A DNA stretch of 64,000 nt, taken from positions 62,001-126,000 of the forward strand of contig NZ_JACJJL010000003.1 of the NCBI RefSeq assembly GCF_016899955.1. The letters are read 5' to 3'. The first letter of the stretch is position 1. Every line of letters starts with the position of its first letter. The DNA is from Marseilla massiliensis (lineage in GTDB: Bacteria > Bacteroidota > Bacteroidia > Bacteroidales > Bacteroidaceae). Both the position numbers and the translations under genes were made by a program. Below, piece by piece: positions 1 to 10,697 of this stretch. Below the pieces are notes generated by a model. The model saw only the letters and a program-made list of their open reading frames with translations. It did not search any database and had not been told where the DNA came from.

Positions 1-813
1 CTCGTAGACAGGATTGTGCCCGGATTCCCGCGCAAGGAGATTGCCGAGATTCAGGAGAAGATAAGCTATCGCGACAACCTTGTGGTTCAGGCCGAGAACT
101 TCCACCTGTGGGTTATCGAGGCTCCGAAGGAGGTTGCCAACGAGTTCCCTGCCGACAAGGCCGGGTTGCACGTGCTCTTCGTTCCGTCGGAGGAGCCTTA
201 CCACAAGCGCAAGGTGACATTGCTCAACGGCCCTCACACGGTGCTTTCGCCTGTGGCTTTCCTCAGCGGGGTCAACATCGTGCGCGATGCCTGCAACCAC
301 GAGGTCATCGGCAAGTATATACACAAGGTGCAGTTTGACGAGCTAATGCAGACTCTTGACCTGCCGATGGAGGAGCTTGAGAAGTTTGCAAAGGACGTAT
401 TGGAGCGTTTCGACAACCCGTATGTAGACCACCAGGTGACGAGCATCATGCTTAACTCGTTCCCCAAGTTCTGCGCCCGCGACCTGCCAGGTGTCAAGAC
501 ATACCTCGAGCGCAAGGGTGAGCTGCCAAAGGGCCTCGTGTTCGGGCTTGCTGCAATCATCACTTACTATAAGGGAGGCAAGCGTGAGGACGGAACCGAG
601 ATTGTGCCCAACGACTCTCCGGAGATCATGGACTTGCTCAAGGAACTCTGGGCAACGGGAGACACGCAGAAGGTTACCGACGGTGTGCTCGGCGCTACGT
701 TCATCTGGAACGAGGACCTCAACGAAATCAAGGGCCTCAACGGTCTTGTCAAGCAGTATCTTGACCTCATCCAGGAGAAGGGTATGCTTGAGGCCGTCAA
801 GACAATACTGTAA
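1..813 (+). CDS. uxaB: Tagaturonate reductase (altronate oxidoreductase), C-terminal part
   Basis: The reading frame is open from base 1 and begins LVDRIVPGFPRKE, a segment that lies inside UxaB-type mannitol dehydrogenase-family proteins, so the gene starts before the window. The GTG at 16 is internal. The enzyme interconverts tagaturonate and altronate with NAD(H) in galacturonate breakdown, in the cytoplasm. The visible 270 residues cover the C-terminal helical domain of the long-chain polyol dehydrogenase fold, including VTLLNGPHTVLSPVAFL and a conserved KFCARDLPGVKTYLERKG stretch. A hairpin with a T-run follows at 856-893, so it is probably the last gene of its operon. A close mannonate or fructuronate reductase paralogue is the main alternative; the SPVAFLSG region and the C-terminal architecture favour tagaturonate reductase. 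Confidence 0.8.
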   Translation, partial: LVDRIVPGFPRKEIAEIQEKISYRDNLVVQAENFHLWVIEAPKEVANEFPADKAGLHVLFVPSEEPYHKRKVTLLNGPHTVLSPVAFLSGVNIVRDACNHEVIGKYIHKVQFDELMQTLDLPMEELEKFAKDVLERFDNPYVDHQVTSIMLNSFPKFCARDLPGVKTYLERKGELPKGLVFGLAAIITYYKGGKREDGTEIVPNDSPEIMDLLKELWATGDTQKVTDGVLGATFIWNEDLNEIKGLNGLVKQYLDLIQEKGMLEAVKTIL

Positions 814-855
814 TTTCAGTGCATCAAGATAGGAATTATTTTTTATAGTTAATGT

Positions 856-893
856 GGGCATTGGGAGCTGTGAGGGTTCTCAGTGCCCTTTTT
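856..893 (+). terminator. Intrinsic terminator after uxaB
   Basis: GGGCA (856-860) pairs with TGCCC (884-888), with partial pairing inside, and TTTTT (889-893) follows directly. The hairpin lies between the upstream in-frame ATG at 852 and the ATG at 909 of the next gene, which argues that translation of that gene starts at 909. Confidence 0.55.
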
Positions 894-908
894 CGCTGTT
901 TTCAAGAT

Positions 909-1646
909 ATGGAAGATGTAAAGCAACTCCTGGCGGAATATGCCAGACGGTATGAGACCCCCGACTTCCTTCCGGCCGACCCGAGCTGTTTCATGCATAA
1001 GGTTGACGGCGACCTGAACAGGGAGACGCTGGCTTTCATAGCGTCGTGCCTTAGCTATGGCAGCAGGAAGCAGTTTTTCCCGAAAATCCAGTATGTGCTC
1101 GATTGTGCTCATGGCGAAGTGTACGACTGGGTGGTGTCTGGCAACTTTTCGGCAGACATACCCGACGATGACTCCAGATGCTATTACCGCTTGTATACAT
1201 TCCACACGATGAACCGCTTTCTTCATGCCCTTAGGGACATGCTCTTGGAGCATGGGTCGATAGGCAGGTTTGTGGAGCGCAATGCCACCGACGGTTATTC
1301 GGCAGTGGTGGCTATATGCGGGTATTTTGCCTCAAAGGACATAGAGGTAATCATTCCAAAAGACACTAAGTCGGCTTGCAAGCGCGTGTGCATGTTCCTA
1401 AGGTGGATGGTGCGCGATGGCTCGCCTGTCGACTTGGGCCTGTGGGGGCATTTCATAGATAAGCGAACGCTTATAATGCCCATGGATACGCATGTGGTGC
1501 AGGAAGCGGTCAGGCTTGGGCTGCTCTCCAGCAAGGCGGCTTCGATGTCGGCGGCGAGGAAACTGACCTCGAAGATGGCCGAGATATTTCCCGACGACCC
1601 GCTCAAGGGCGACTTCGCCTTGTTTGGTTACGGTGTCAACCACTGA
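909..1646 (+). CDS. TIGR02757 (DUF2400) family protein
   Basis: This 245-residue protein resembles the TIGR02757 family, a Bacteroidetes-typical family with a helix-hairpin-helix DNA glycosylase-like fold and no assigned reaction. Family-like features are the N-terminal LLAEYARRYETPDFLPADPS, the ETLAFIASCLSYGSRKQF segment, the region KRVCMFLRWMVR, and PMDTHV near the C-terminus, which recalls the conserved Asp-containing loop of HhH glycosylases. The in-frame ATG at 852 would place a terminator-like hairpin inside the coding region and add residues of no family character, so 909 is preferred. The gene stands alone between uxaB and the convergent proS. A role in DNA repair is only a fold-based guess. 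Confidence 0.75.
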   Translation: MEDVKQLLAEYARRYETPDFLPADPSCFMHKVDGDLNRETLAFIASCLSYGSRKQFFPKIQYVLDCAHGEVYDWVVSGNFSADIPDDDSRCYYRLYTFHTMNRFLHALRDMLLEHGSIGRFVERNATDGYSAVVAICGYFASKDIEVIIPKDTKSACKRVCMFLRWMVRDGSPVDLGLWGHFIDKRTLIMPMDTHVVQEAVRLGLLSSKAASMSAARKLTSKMAEIFPDDPLKGDFALFGYGVNH

Positions 1647-1685
1647 CGCATGACGTGGCAGGCACAGGCCGCCCGGAGAATAGAA

Positions 1686-1717
1686 AAAGGGGATTGGAAG
1701 CCATTCCAATCCCCTTT
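1686..1717. terminator. Bidirectional terminator between the TIGR02757 gene and proS
   Basis: A perfect 14-bp inverted repeat (AAAGGGGATTGGAA, loop GCCA) ends in TTT on both strands. It sits in the 111-bp gap between two convergent genes and so can end both transcripts. Confidence 0.8.
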
Positions 1718-1757
1718 GTTACTTCGCCTCTGGCTATGTTGTAGCCTGTGGCGGTTG

Positions 1758-3239
1758 TCAGTAGCTCCTTGCTATGATGACACGGCATTTCGCCGGCTTG
1801 CCGCTCACCATGTCGACGCCCGGAGTCTGCTCGTAAGCGAACGGGACGCAGCGTATTGTGGCCTGTGTCTCTTCTTTTATCTTTGCCTCGGTCTCGGCCG
1901 TGCCGTCCCAATGGCAGAGGAAGAAACCGCCGTCCTTGATGCGCTCCTTGAACTCTTCGTAATTGTCGCATTCATATACGTGAGCGTCGCGGAATGCCCT
2001 TGCTTTCTCGAATATGTTCTTCTGGATGTCGTCGAGCAGGGTGGTTATGTGCTCCACGATGCCCTCGAGCGGCAGTGTTTCCTTTTCGAGCGTGTCGCGC
2101 CTCATCAGTTCTATCGTGCCGTTCTCCAGGTCGCGGCCACCCATTGCCAGCCTTACGGGCACGCCCTTCAGCTCATAGTCGGCAAACTTGAAGCCCGGAC
2201 GCTTGTTGTCTGTGTCGTCGTATTTCACGCTGATGCCTTTCTCGCGCAGTGCGTTTATTACCGGTGTAAGCTTCTCGGTGATTGCGGCCAGCTGGTCGGC
2301 TCCCTTTGTTATGGGTATGATAACCACCTGTATGGGGGCCAGTTTCGGCGGAAGCACCAGTCCGTTGTCGTCGGAGTGGGTCATGATGAGGGCTCCAATG
2401 AGTCGTGTCGACACACCCCACGAGGTGGCCCAGACGTACTCCGGCTTGTTGTCCTTGTTCAGGAAGGTAACGTCGAACGCCTTGGCAAAGTTCTGGCCGA
2501 GGAAGTGGCTCGTGCCGCTCTGCAGGGCCTTGCCGTCTTGCATCATCGCCTCGATGGTGTAAGTGTCCAGCGCTCCGGCGAAGCGCTCGGTCTCGCTCTT
2601 CACGCCTTGAAGCACGGGGACGGCCATCCAGTTCTCCGCGAAGTCGGCATATACCTTCAGCATCTGCTGTGCCTCGGCTTCGGCTTCCTCGCGGGTGGCG
2701 TGCGCGGTGTGGCCTTCCTGCCACAGGAATTCGCTCGTGCGCAGGAATGGGCGCGTGCGCATCTCCCATCTCATTACATTGCACCACTGGTTGCACAGCA
2801 GTGGCAGGTCGCGCCAAGAGTGTATCCAGTTTTTGTATGTATTCCATATTATGGTCTCTGAGGTGGGGCGGATAATCAATTCTTCTTCCAGACGGGCGGC
2901 GGGGTCTACTTCAACTCCGCTCTTGTCTTCTTTGGCACGGAGGCGGTAGTGGGTCACTACGGCGCATTCCTTGGCAAAACCTTCAACGTGTTCGGCTTCT
3001 TTAGACAGGAAAGACTTTGGTATCAGGAGCGGGAAGTATGCGTTTTGCACGCCTGTCTGCTTGAACATCAAGTCCAGCTGATGCTGCATCTTTTCCCATA
3101 TTGCGTAGCCGTATGGCTTGATTACCATGCAGCCCCTTACAGCGGCCTGCTCTGCGAGGTCGGCTTTCACGACAAGGTCGTTGTACCACTGGCTATAGTT
3201 GTCAGCCCGTTTAGTTAAATCCTTCAATTCTTTAGCCAT
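1758..3239 (-). CDS. proS: Prolyl-tRNA synthetase (short, archaeal/eukaryotic-like type)
   Basis: The 493-residue class II aminoacyl-tRNA synthetase charges tRNA-Pro with proline. Visible class II features are the PTSETIIW stretch, the motif-2 region with [22 protein letters not shown], an anticodon-binding domain beginning near [11 protein letters not shown], and a C-terminal extension ending in RVIIARSY. The protein lacks the YbaK-type editing insertion of the long bacterial ProS, and the length fits the short type usual in Bacteroidetes. The ATG at 3239 gives the [19 protein letters not shown] start typical of the family. A TAATTTTG -7 box lies about 35 bp upstream. Confidence 0.97.
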   Translation of the reverse strand: MAKELKDLTKRADNYSQWYNDLVVKADLAEQAAVRGCMVIKPYGYAIWEKMQHQLDLMFKQTGVQNAYFPLLIPKSFLSKEAEHVEGFAKECAVVTHYRLRAKEDKSGVEVDPAARLEEELIIRPTSETIIWNTYKNWIHSWRDLPLLCNQWCNVMRWEMRTRPFLRTSEFLWQEGHTAHATREEAEAEAQQMLKVYADFAENWMAVPVLQGVKSETERFAGALDTYTIEAMMQDGKALQSGTSHFLGQNFAKAFDVTFLNKDNKPEYVWATSWGVSTRLIGALIMTHSDDNGLVLPPKLAPIQVVIIPITKGADQLAAITEKLTPVINALREKGISVKYDDTDNKRPGFKFADYELKGVPVRLAMGGRDLENGTIELMRRDTLEKETLPLEGIVEHITTLLDDIQKNIFEKARAFRDAHVYECDNYEEFKERIKDGGFFLCHWDGTAETEAKIKEETQATIRCVPFAYEQTPGVDMVSGKPAKCRVIIARSY

Positions 3240-3271
3240 ATCAAAACAGTATATTTAATATTTTTTGACTG

Positions 3272-3279
3272 CAAAATTA
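3272..3279 (-). promoter_or_regulatory. Bacteroidetes -7 box for proS
   Basis: On the minus strand the sequence reads TAATTTTG, matching TAnnTTTG, about 35 bp before the proS ATG. No good -33 TTTG was found at the normal spacing. Confidence 0.55.
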
Positions 3280-3321
3280 CAAAAAAAACTTGGAAATGTG
3301 GTGGAATATCAATAAATAGAT

Positions 3322-3329
3322 TACCTTTG
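3322..3329 (+). promoter_or_regulatory. Bacteroidetes -7 box for the OmpA-type lipoprotein
   Basis: TACCTTTG matches TAnnTTTG about 40 bp before the ATG at 3370. It also lies before the in-frame ATG at 3343, so it does not decide the start. No clear -33 TTTG is seen. Confidence 0.55.
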
Positions 3330-3369
3330 CATATCGAATTTTATGTTCAACAATCAAAATTATACCACA

Positions 3370-4044
3370 ATGAGAAAACTTAAAGTATTTACATTAATCC
3401 TGTGCTTAGGCATTGTCTTTGCCGGATGTAACAACACTCAAAAGGGTGCAGCCATTGGTACCGGAGGCGGCGCCGTGCTGGGTGCCATCGTTGGTAAGCT
3501 GGCCGGAAACACAGCTGTAGGTGCTGCCGTAGGTGCTGCCGTAGGTGCCGGAACCGGAGCTATCATAGGCAAGCACATGGACAAGGTGAAGGCCGAGGCT
3601 GAGCAGGTGGAGAACGCCCAGGTTCAGGAGGTTAAGGATGCCAACGGACTTGACGCCGTCAAGGTGACCTTCGACTCTGGCATTCTGTTCGCTACCAACA
3701 AGTCAGACCTGAACGCTGCCGCCAAGACATCGCTCGCAAAGTTTGCCACAGTGCTCAACAACAATAAGAATTGTGACATCGCCATCTATGGCCATACGGA
3801 CAACACGGGCAACGACGGCATCAACCAGCCGCTTTCTGTAAGCCGTGCCACGAGCGTTGCCAACTACCTGAAGAGCTGCGGTGTGTCGTCTGCACAGATC
3901 AAGACCATCGAGGGCCAGGGCTCATCAAACCCTGTTGCCGACAACTCTACGGCTGCCGGTCGCCAGCAGAACCGCCGCGTGGAAGTGTACATGTATGCCA
4001 GCCAGGCAATGATTCAGGCTGCAGAGAACGGGACATTGCAGTAA
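3370..4044 (+). CDS. OmpA-family lipoprotein with glycine-zipper segment
   Basis: From the ATG at 3370 the protein begins MRKLKVF and has a lipoprotein signal with lipobox VFAGC, so it is probably lipidated and carried to the outer membrane. The ATG at 3343 would put nine non-signal residues in front. After the lipidated Cys comes a glycine-zipper stretch rich in GAxxG repeats (about residues 25-70). A C-terminal OmpA peptidoglycan-binding domain follows, with FDSGILFATNKSDL, IYGHTDNTG and the closing QQNRRVEVYM. Such proteins tether the outer membrane to peptidoglycan. The next gene, a peptidoglycan transglycosylase, follows after 17 bp and is probably co-transcribed. Confidence 0.93.
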   Translation: MRKLKVFTLILCLGIVFAGCNNTQKGAAIGTGGGAVLGAIVGKLAGNTAVGAAVGAAVGAGTGAIIGKHMDKVKAEAEQVENAQVQEVKDANGLDAVKVTFDSGILFATNKSDLNAAAKTSLAKFATVLNNNKNCDIAIYGHTDNTGNDGINQPLSVSRATSVANYLKSCGVSSAQIKTIEGQGSSNPVADNSTAAGRQQNRRVEVYMYASQAMIQAAENGTLQ

Positions 4045-4061
4045 GATAGTATTTTGTCGGG

Positions 4062-4775
4062 ATGTTTATTCTGAAGAAAATACGCTCTATATTGAAGTGG
4101 ATGGTGGTTGCCTTTTTCGGCACCACCATTCTTTCTGTTGTCCTGCTTCGTTTTCTTCCGGTTTATTTCACTCCGCTAATGTTCATCAGGCTTGTGCAGC
4201 AGGGGGGCAGGGGGGAGGAACTGCGCCTGCACCACAGGTGGGTTTCGCTTGACGAGATTTCTCCTTATCTGCCTCAAGCGGTGATGGCCAGCGAAGACCA
4301 GCGATTCCTTGTGCACCACGGTTTCGACTTCAAGGCCATAGAGAATGCCGCCAAGCACAACATGCGCAGCGGCAGCAAGCGTAAGCTTGGGGCCAGCACC
4401 ATATCGCAACAGACGGCGAAGAATGTGTTTCTGTGGCCCGGGCGTACTTGGGTGCGCAAGGGCTTGGAGGCTTATTTCACCGCACTGATTGAGCTTATGT
4501 GGAGCAAGCAGCGCATAATGGAGGTTTACTTGAACTCAATTGAGATGGGCGATGGCATTTACGGGGCCGACGCGGTGGCCGAGCGGCATTTCGGTTGCCG
4601 GGCCAGTGAGCTCACCAAGGGGCAGTGCGCGCTGATTGCTGCCACGTTGCCCAACCCGCTTAAATATGACTCGGGTGCCCCAAGCCCGTATGTCAAGCGG
4701 CGTAAGCAACGCATATTGCGCGAGATGCGGAATGTGAAGATGCTGCCCGAAGAAGGCGAGGACGCCGCGAAGTGA
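4062..4775 (+). CDS. mtgA: Monofunctional biosynthetic peptidoglycan transglycosylase
   Basis: This 237-residue GT51 enzyme polymerises lipid II into glycan strands at the periplasmic face of the inner membrane. One N-terminal membrane segment (VVAFFGTTILSVVLLRFLP) anchors it. The GT51 signatures are visible: ASEDQRFLVHHGFD with the catalytic Glu, KRKLGASTISQQTAKNVFLWPGR, and KQRIMEVYLNSIEMGDGIYG. There is no transpeptidase domain, which separates MtgA from bifunctional PBPs. It lies 17 bp downstream of the OmpA-type lipoprotein gene. Confidence 0.95.
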   Translation: MFILKKIRSILKWMVVAFFGTTILSVVLLRFLPVYFTPLMFIRLVQQGGRGEELRLHHRWVSLDEISPYLPQAVMASEDQRFLVHHGFDFKAIENAAKHNMRSGSKRKLGASTISQQTAKNVFLWPGRTWVRKGLEAYFTALIELMWSKQRIMEVYLNSIEMGDGIYGADAVAERHFGCRASELTKGQCALIAATLPNPLKYDSGAPSPYVKRRKQRILREMRNVKMLPEEGEDAAK

Positions 4776-4865
4776 CAGCCTTCACGGTAGTTGACTGATG
4801 CGGCGGTGGCCAAATGCCGGGCCGTCATGGCCGTGGGTGCCTAATCCGTTGGTTTACAATGTATT

Positions 4866-4926
4866 GCATTATGTGCCGTTTTGCATTGCAAAACGGCACA
4901 TAATGCTTTGTGAAACGGCCTGTTTC
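4866..4926. repeat. Perfect 20-bp palindrome plus AAACGGC repeat
   Basis: Bases 4866-4885 and 4887-4906 form a perfect 20-bp inverted repeat around a single T at 4886, centred on GCCGTTTTGCA. GAAACGGCCTGTTTC follows at 4912-4926. The 15-mer GCCGTTTTGCATTGC (4875-4889) recurs exactly at 13133-13147. There is no T-run, so it is not a typical terminator. It lies in the 276-bp gap between the convergent mtgA and M64 genes; nothing else was recognised in that gap. Confidence 0.75.
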
Positions 4927-5051
4927 ATTATGCCGAACGGCTTGTCGTGCACATTGGCCTCATGTCGTTGACTGTGCGCCTCCAAGGGCGTTGAAATGAT
5001 GTGACACGCTGCCATTGACTTCGAGGCAGGCACTGCCTCAATGCCCACGTA

Positions 5052-6287
5052 CTATTTTGTGTAGAAATCAATCATCCTTGTAAGGGCCTGTTGGCATACG
5101 GCGCAGAAGTCGGGCACGTCGTTGGTGCGCATGCGGCATTTTTCCACACCTCTGAAAACGCCTTGCTTCTGGTAACCTCCACCCTCGATGAGCGATGCCT
5201 TGCCCTGCTTTATCAGATTCTCCCATTTGCCTTTGAAGTTGTGCTTGGTGGTGAGGTTGGGCTCCCACGGCTCTGTGTCGGGGAAATACATGGGGTCGTC
5301 GTTGCCATATTCATACTCGTCGCCCAGTCCTCCGAAGCTGTGCCCGAACTCATGCACCACTACCGGCTTGAATTGGTTGCCTCGGGTGTACGACAGGTTG
5401 TAGGAGTTGTAAATGCCGCCACCGCCATATTTGGCAGTGTTCACAAGGATGATGATGTGTTCGTAGGGCGTGCCTGCAAGTTTGTCGTGCAGGTCTTTTA
5501 TGTTTAGTGTGGTCAGGTAGCGGTCGCTGTAGAACGTGTCAAAGTGCGAGCTCAGTGCCGTGGTTTTCCAAATCCCGTTGGCCGGTTCGCTTGTGCCGCT
5601 GTCGGCAGAAGGCGACATGACGGCCACAATGTTGAAGCGGCTGCGCAACTGCTTGAACGGTTCGTGGGCAAACAGGGCCTCGGTGGCGTCTTTTGCATCG
5701 TTCAAGAATGCTTCCATCTCGTCAGAGCGGTATCCCTCGGCCACGTAGGCTATGTGTATGCACCGTGTGGTGTCGGCTGCTTTCTGGATTGTCTGGTATG
5801 GTGTAACGTGTTCAAAGCCAATGCGGCGTATCAGTATGTCGGCCGGCTCAACGGTGTGTGTTAGCGACGCCGTGATGCGGTTGTGGTAATCGCGCAGTTC
5901 TACAGTAATGTCGACAGCCTGCCTGGGGTAGGGCACGAGGAAGACGTTTTCAAACGACTTGCTCGTGTGCTTTGCCTCGGCCGTTGCCAGCCACTCCTGG
6001 AACAGCGTGGAGAACGAGTGGCGGTAAATCACCTGTCCGCTGCCTTTGTCTTTTACGGTAATCTGTCCGTTGCCGGCCACGGGCAGTTCGTCCAGCCGTT
6101 GCCTGCGCCCGTCCCATCGCGGTATGAGGCATTGTCCGTCTACGTATATTGCCTGGCGCGATGTGTCGCCGGCAAAGATGTAGTCGAGCCTCAGTGTGCT
6201 GTCTGCGAAAAACTTGTCGAATTGTTGTGCCGTGGCGTTGGCGCACATCAATGCCGCCATGGCGATGGTGCATAATAATCTGTTCAT
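5052..6287 (-). CDS. M64-family (IgA peptidase-like) secreted metallopeptidase
   Basis: The 411-residue protein starts at the ATG at 6287 (MNRLLCTIAMAALMCANATAQ), which gives a clean signal peptide; the longer in-frame extension runs through folK and is spurious. The zinc site HEFGHSFGGLGDEY is the HExxH signature of the M64 family, preceded by IIILVNTAKYGGGGIYN and followed by a Pro- and Asp-rich loop as in that family. An N-terminal beta-domain (about residues 25-150) precedes the peptidase, as in other Bacteroidales members. It is probably secreted or periplasmic; cleavage of IgA is known for a clostridial relative and should not be assumed here. The start overlaps the folK stop by 4 bp (ATGA), so the two are translationally coupled. 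Confidence 0.9.
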   Translation of the reverse strand: MNRLLCTIAMAALMCANATAQQFDKFFADSTLRLDYIFAGDTSRQAIYVDGQCLIPRWDGRRQRLDELPVAGNGQITVKDKGSGQVIYRHSFSTLFQEWLATAEAKHTSKSFENVFLVPYPRQAVDITVELRDYHNRITASLTHTVEPADILIRRIGFEHVTPYQTIQKAADTTRCIHIAYVAEGYRSDEMEAFLNDAKDATEALFAHEPFKQLRSRFNIVAVMSPSADSGTSEPANGIWKTTALSSHFDTFYSDRYLTTLNIKDLHDKLAGTPYEHIIILVNTAKYGGGGIYNSYNLSYTRGNQFKPVVVHEFGHSFGGLGDEYEYGNDDPMYFPDTEPWEPNLTTKHNFKGKWENLIKQGKASLIEGGGYQKQGVFRGVEKCRMRTNDVPDFCAVCQQALTRMIDFYTK

Positions 6288-6697
6288 ATATGTTTCATTA
6301 ATTGTTTTATGTAGCTTCTGTTCCAGTCGTCGGGGTGCAGCCTGAGGCCGTCGTAGTCGAGGATGTCGATGTCGATGTCGATTCTTCCGGCTGCGGTTCC
6401 TTGCGCCGAACGCCCGCATTGGGCTTCCATCAGCTTGGTTGCCTCTGTCAGTTCGTCCAGCGTCAGGCTTGTCTGTCCGGCAACCATGCTGTTTAGGAAC
6501 ATGCCCGCAGCCTTGCCCACGGGTTCGGTCCACATGGCTGGTGTCTGCCTGCTGATGTCCACCACGCCGCCAATCAGTGTGAGTGCCCTGTTTAGGTTTG
6601 CCTCATGGTCGGCGTTCGACCCCAGCGCTATAATCACCCTGTGAGTCAGAGGGTTACTTGATGAGCTCTTTCTTGAGGAATCTGTCAAACTGTTCAT
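6284..6697 (-). CDS. folK: 2-amino-4-hydroxy-6-hydroxymethyldihydropteridine pyrophosphokinase
   Basis: FolK transfers pyrophosphate from ATP to hydroxymethyldihydropterin in folate synthesis. The signatures RVIIALGSNADHEANL near the start and the Asp-rich RIDIDIDILDYDG near the end are clear. The start is uncertain: the ATG at 6697 gives 137 residues and a 44-bp overlap with the upstream GH25 gene, whereas a GTG near 6634 would start at VIIALGSN and remove the overlap. The C-terminus is short and ends soon after the DIDIL motif, without the usual PHP tail, so the protein is at the small end of the family. Its stop overlaps the M64 start by ATGA. Confidence 0.85.
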   Translation of the reverse strand: MNSLTDSSRKSSSSNPLTHRVIIALGSNADHEANLNRALTLIGGVVDISRQTPAMWTEPVGKAAGMFLNSMVAGQTSLTLDELTEATKLMEAQCGRSAQGTAAGRIDIDIDILDYDGLRLHPDDWNRSYIKQLMKHI

Positions 6698-8258
6698 GAT
6701 ACCCATTGAATACGTTAATGTCGACCTCGCCGTGTATTCCGTCCACCCTGCCGTCGGGGCACAGCTGCCAGTACACAAGCTTAATGTCGGGCTTGTATTC
6801 CCCGTAGCGGGCTATCCAGATGTTGTAGTTCTTCTTTATGTCGGGTGCACGGTTGAGGTGCTTGTTGACGAACGACTGGCTGACATACAGTATCGGCCTT
6901 ACCCCGGTGTGCCTCCTTACAATGTTCATCCACGTCCTGACGCTGGCGAACAGTTTGTCGATGCCTCCCATTGCTGCTATCTGCCTCTCGGTAGGCTCAA
7001 CATCGAGCACCGGAGGCAGGTCGCCGCTCCTGAAGCACGAGTTGCGTATGAAGTGCCTGGCCTGTGCCTGTGCCGTGCTTCTGGTCGAAAAGAAATGGTA
7101 TGCGCCGCAGTGTATGCCGTGCTTTCGTGCCTGCAGGTAGTCGGCCCTGTAGTATCTGTTGCGTATCGAGGTGCCTTCGGTTGATTTTATGTATATGAAA
7201 GACACTGGATAGTCGACGGTGCCGCTTATTTTCTTCGTGCTTATCCGCCCGAGGTCGGTTATGCGCAGCTTGCCCCAATGTATTGGGTAGTAGCGCCTTC
7301 CGCGTCCGTGCTGGTAACGGGATATGTCTATGCCGTATATTCTTTCCGACGTGTAGTTCAGCCTTTCGCCCCGATAGACATCGGCCTGCCACTCTCCGGC
7401 CCTGAGCCTCTCGCTGTCTACGGAAAATCCGAAACCGTTGCGGCTGTCGCCTTTCCAGTGCCCTTCATAGTAAGTGCCGTTGTGACGGGTGTAAGTGCCG
7501 TGCCCGTGGGCGTCGAGCCCTGCCGAAAACAATCCTCGGTAGATGCCGGAGGTGTCGCTTCGAAGCCCTGTGGTCAGGGTGTCTGCCTTCCAAACGCCAG
7601 AAATTATTCTTCCTGCCGAGTCGGTGCCTATGCCACGTCCTTCGTTTGGCACCTTGAGCCAGATGCCGTTTTTCCATCTTCCGCCGTTGCATGCCACAAA
7701 CACTTCCTTGGGCTTTCCTGGCCTGGCCTGGGCTTTTTGGATGCAGGTGTGGTCGACTTTTACTTTTGCCTTTGGGCCTATCGACTCAAGGGCGTCGGCC
7801 AGTTGCCTAAGCGAGGCTATTTCTTTCTCTGTCGCCGTGTAGTGTCCGGCCACCATGTCGTAGCCTTCGTCTTGCACACCGTGCACCTTCAGGTAGTATC
7901 CCATTTCGTCCATGGTGGCCTCGAGAAACGCAATCCTGTTTTCCAGGCTGTCTTTGCTGTGCCTGATTATGGCGCGCAGTTCGCTGGCATACGGAGCGGT
8001 TGCACTGCCAAACATTATGGTTTTGCTGTCAAACGTGATGCCCGTCAGTGTTGAGTCGTTGCTGATGCCTGTGAAATAGAGGATGTTGTTGCCATCTGCC
8101 GAAAGCGTGTTGTAAGAGCGGATGGCCGTTTGCGGCATGGACTTTTCTATGCCGCCGAATATGCCAAAATGCCATGTAAGGACGGCAGTTGCGGCTACTG
8201 CGAGTGCTGCAACTGCTGCGAAGAATGTCCTTTTCTTAATGACTATGTATCCTTCCAT
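6654..8258 (-). CDS. GH25 lysozyme-type muramidase with MORN repeats
   Basis: The 534-residue protein has an N-terminal membrane or signal segment (residues 8-32), a helical extracytoplasmic region, MORN-type repeats (GTYTRHNGTYYEGHWKGD and neighbours, about 190-300), and a C-terminal GH25 domain. That domain starts at YGIDISRYQHG with the usual Asp and contains PPVLDVEPTE, the DxE pair expected at the active site, then ILYVSQSF and a final WQLCPDGRVDGIHGEVDINVF. GH25 enzymes cut the MurNAc-GlcNAc bond of peptidoglycan. The MORN-GH25 order is unusual compared with plain GH25 lysozymes. It may act in cell-wall turnover or against other bacteria. Confidence 0.88.
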   Translation of the reverse strand: MEGYIVIKKRTFFAAVAALAVAATAVLTWHFGIFGGIEKSMPQTAIRSYNTLSADGNNILYFTGISNDSTLTGITFDSKTIMFGSATAPYASELRAIIRHSKDSLENRIAFLEATMDEMGYYLKVHGVQDEGYDMVAGHYTATEKEIASLRQLADALESIGPKAKVKVDHTCIQKAQARPGKPKEVFVACNGGRWKNGIWLKVPNEGRGIGTDSAGRIISGVWKADTLTTGLRSDTSGIYRGLFSAGLDAHGHGTYTRHNGTYYEGHWKGDSRNGFGFSVDSERLRAGEWQADVYRGERLNYTSERIYGIDISRYQHGRGRRYYPIHWGKLRITDLGRISTKKISGTVDYPVSFIYIKSTEGTSIRNRYYRADYLQARKHGIHCGAYHFFSTRSTAQAQARHFIRNSCFRSGDLPPVLDVEPTERQIAAMGGIDKLFASVRTWMNIVRRHTGVRPILYVSQSFVNKHLNRAPDIKKNYNIWIARYGEYKPDIKLVYWQLCPDGRVDGIHGEVDINVFNGYHEQFDRFLKKELIK

Positions 8259-8260
8259 TT

Positions 8261-8297
8261 AAAAAAAGACCACACGAAAGCCCACCGGGGCGGGCTT
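8261..8297 (-). terminator. Probable rho transcript terminator
   Basis: On the minus strand AAGCCC (8292-8297) pairs with GGGCTT (8278-8283) around a GC-rich loop, and seven Ts (8261-8267) follow ten bases later, just before the GH25 start. The gap between stem and T-run is longer than usual, so read-through into the GH25 gene is possible. Confidence 0.45.
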
Positions 8298-8340
8298 GAC
8301 GTATGGTCATGGATTGAGATTATTGATGTTTCAGCCGGCG

Positions 8341-10302
<1,962 letters not shown>

Positions 10303-10386
10303 ACTATTATTTAGTATAATCTTGTTTGCTTGTGAAAAATTGAGGTAGAAGCGTTTCGCGGATGGAAACGTTGTTTTAAACATTTG

Positions 10387-10418
10387 CAAAGGTAGTAATT
10401 TATTCTTAAACATCCAAA
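10387..10418 (-). promoter_or_regulatory. rho promoter (-33/-7)
   Basis: On the minus strand TTTG (10415-10418) is followed by a 20-bp spacer and TACCTTTG (10387-10394), a full match to the Bacteroidetes primary sigma consensus. The start codon lies about 85 bp downstream. Confidence 0.8.
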
Positions 10419-10660
10419 TAAATCATCTATGAATGTAAGGCGAAATTGATAAGAGTTGACATAGGTTGCCGATTGGCTTCGGGTGTGGTTCGGCAGCATA
10501 GTCATGATGGTTGGGCGATGCTTGTGCTTGTTGTTGCGCAATAATGAGCAAATTGTAATCTCGCCACCCTTGTTTTGTGGTCTTGGCCTATGGAAAATAC
10601 TTCTTTTATTGGATAAAAATGAAGAAAATACGGAAATGTGTTATATAACATAAAAAATAA
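10419..10660. other. Intergenic stretch, nothing recognised
   Basis: Between the rho promoter and the small-RNA promoter no convincing reading frame, repeat or hairpin was found. The short frames here lack family features. Confidence 0.5.
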
Positions 10661-10692
10661 TTTGCACAGGAAGTCAGAAATAGCTACCTTTG
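10661..10692 (+). promoter_or_regulatory. Promoter of the orphan small RNA
   Basis: TTTG (10661-10664), a 20-bp spacer, and TACCTTTG (10685-10692) match the Bacteroidetes -33/-7 consensus exactly. No plus-strand gene follows before a terminator at 10752-10788. Confidence 0.75.
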
Positions 10693-10697
10693 CCACC

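Noticed and set aside
343..861. 172-residue minus-strand frame over the uxaB end
   Set aside because: Antisense shadow of the tagaturonate reductase gene.
852..908. ATG at 852 as start of the TIGR02757 gene
   Set aside because: The extension lies over a terminator-like hairpin (856-893) and lacks family sequence.
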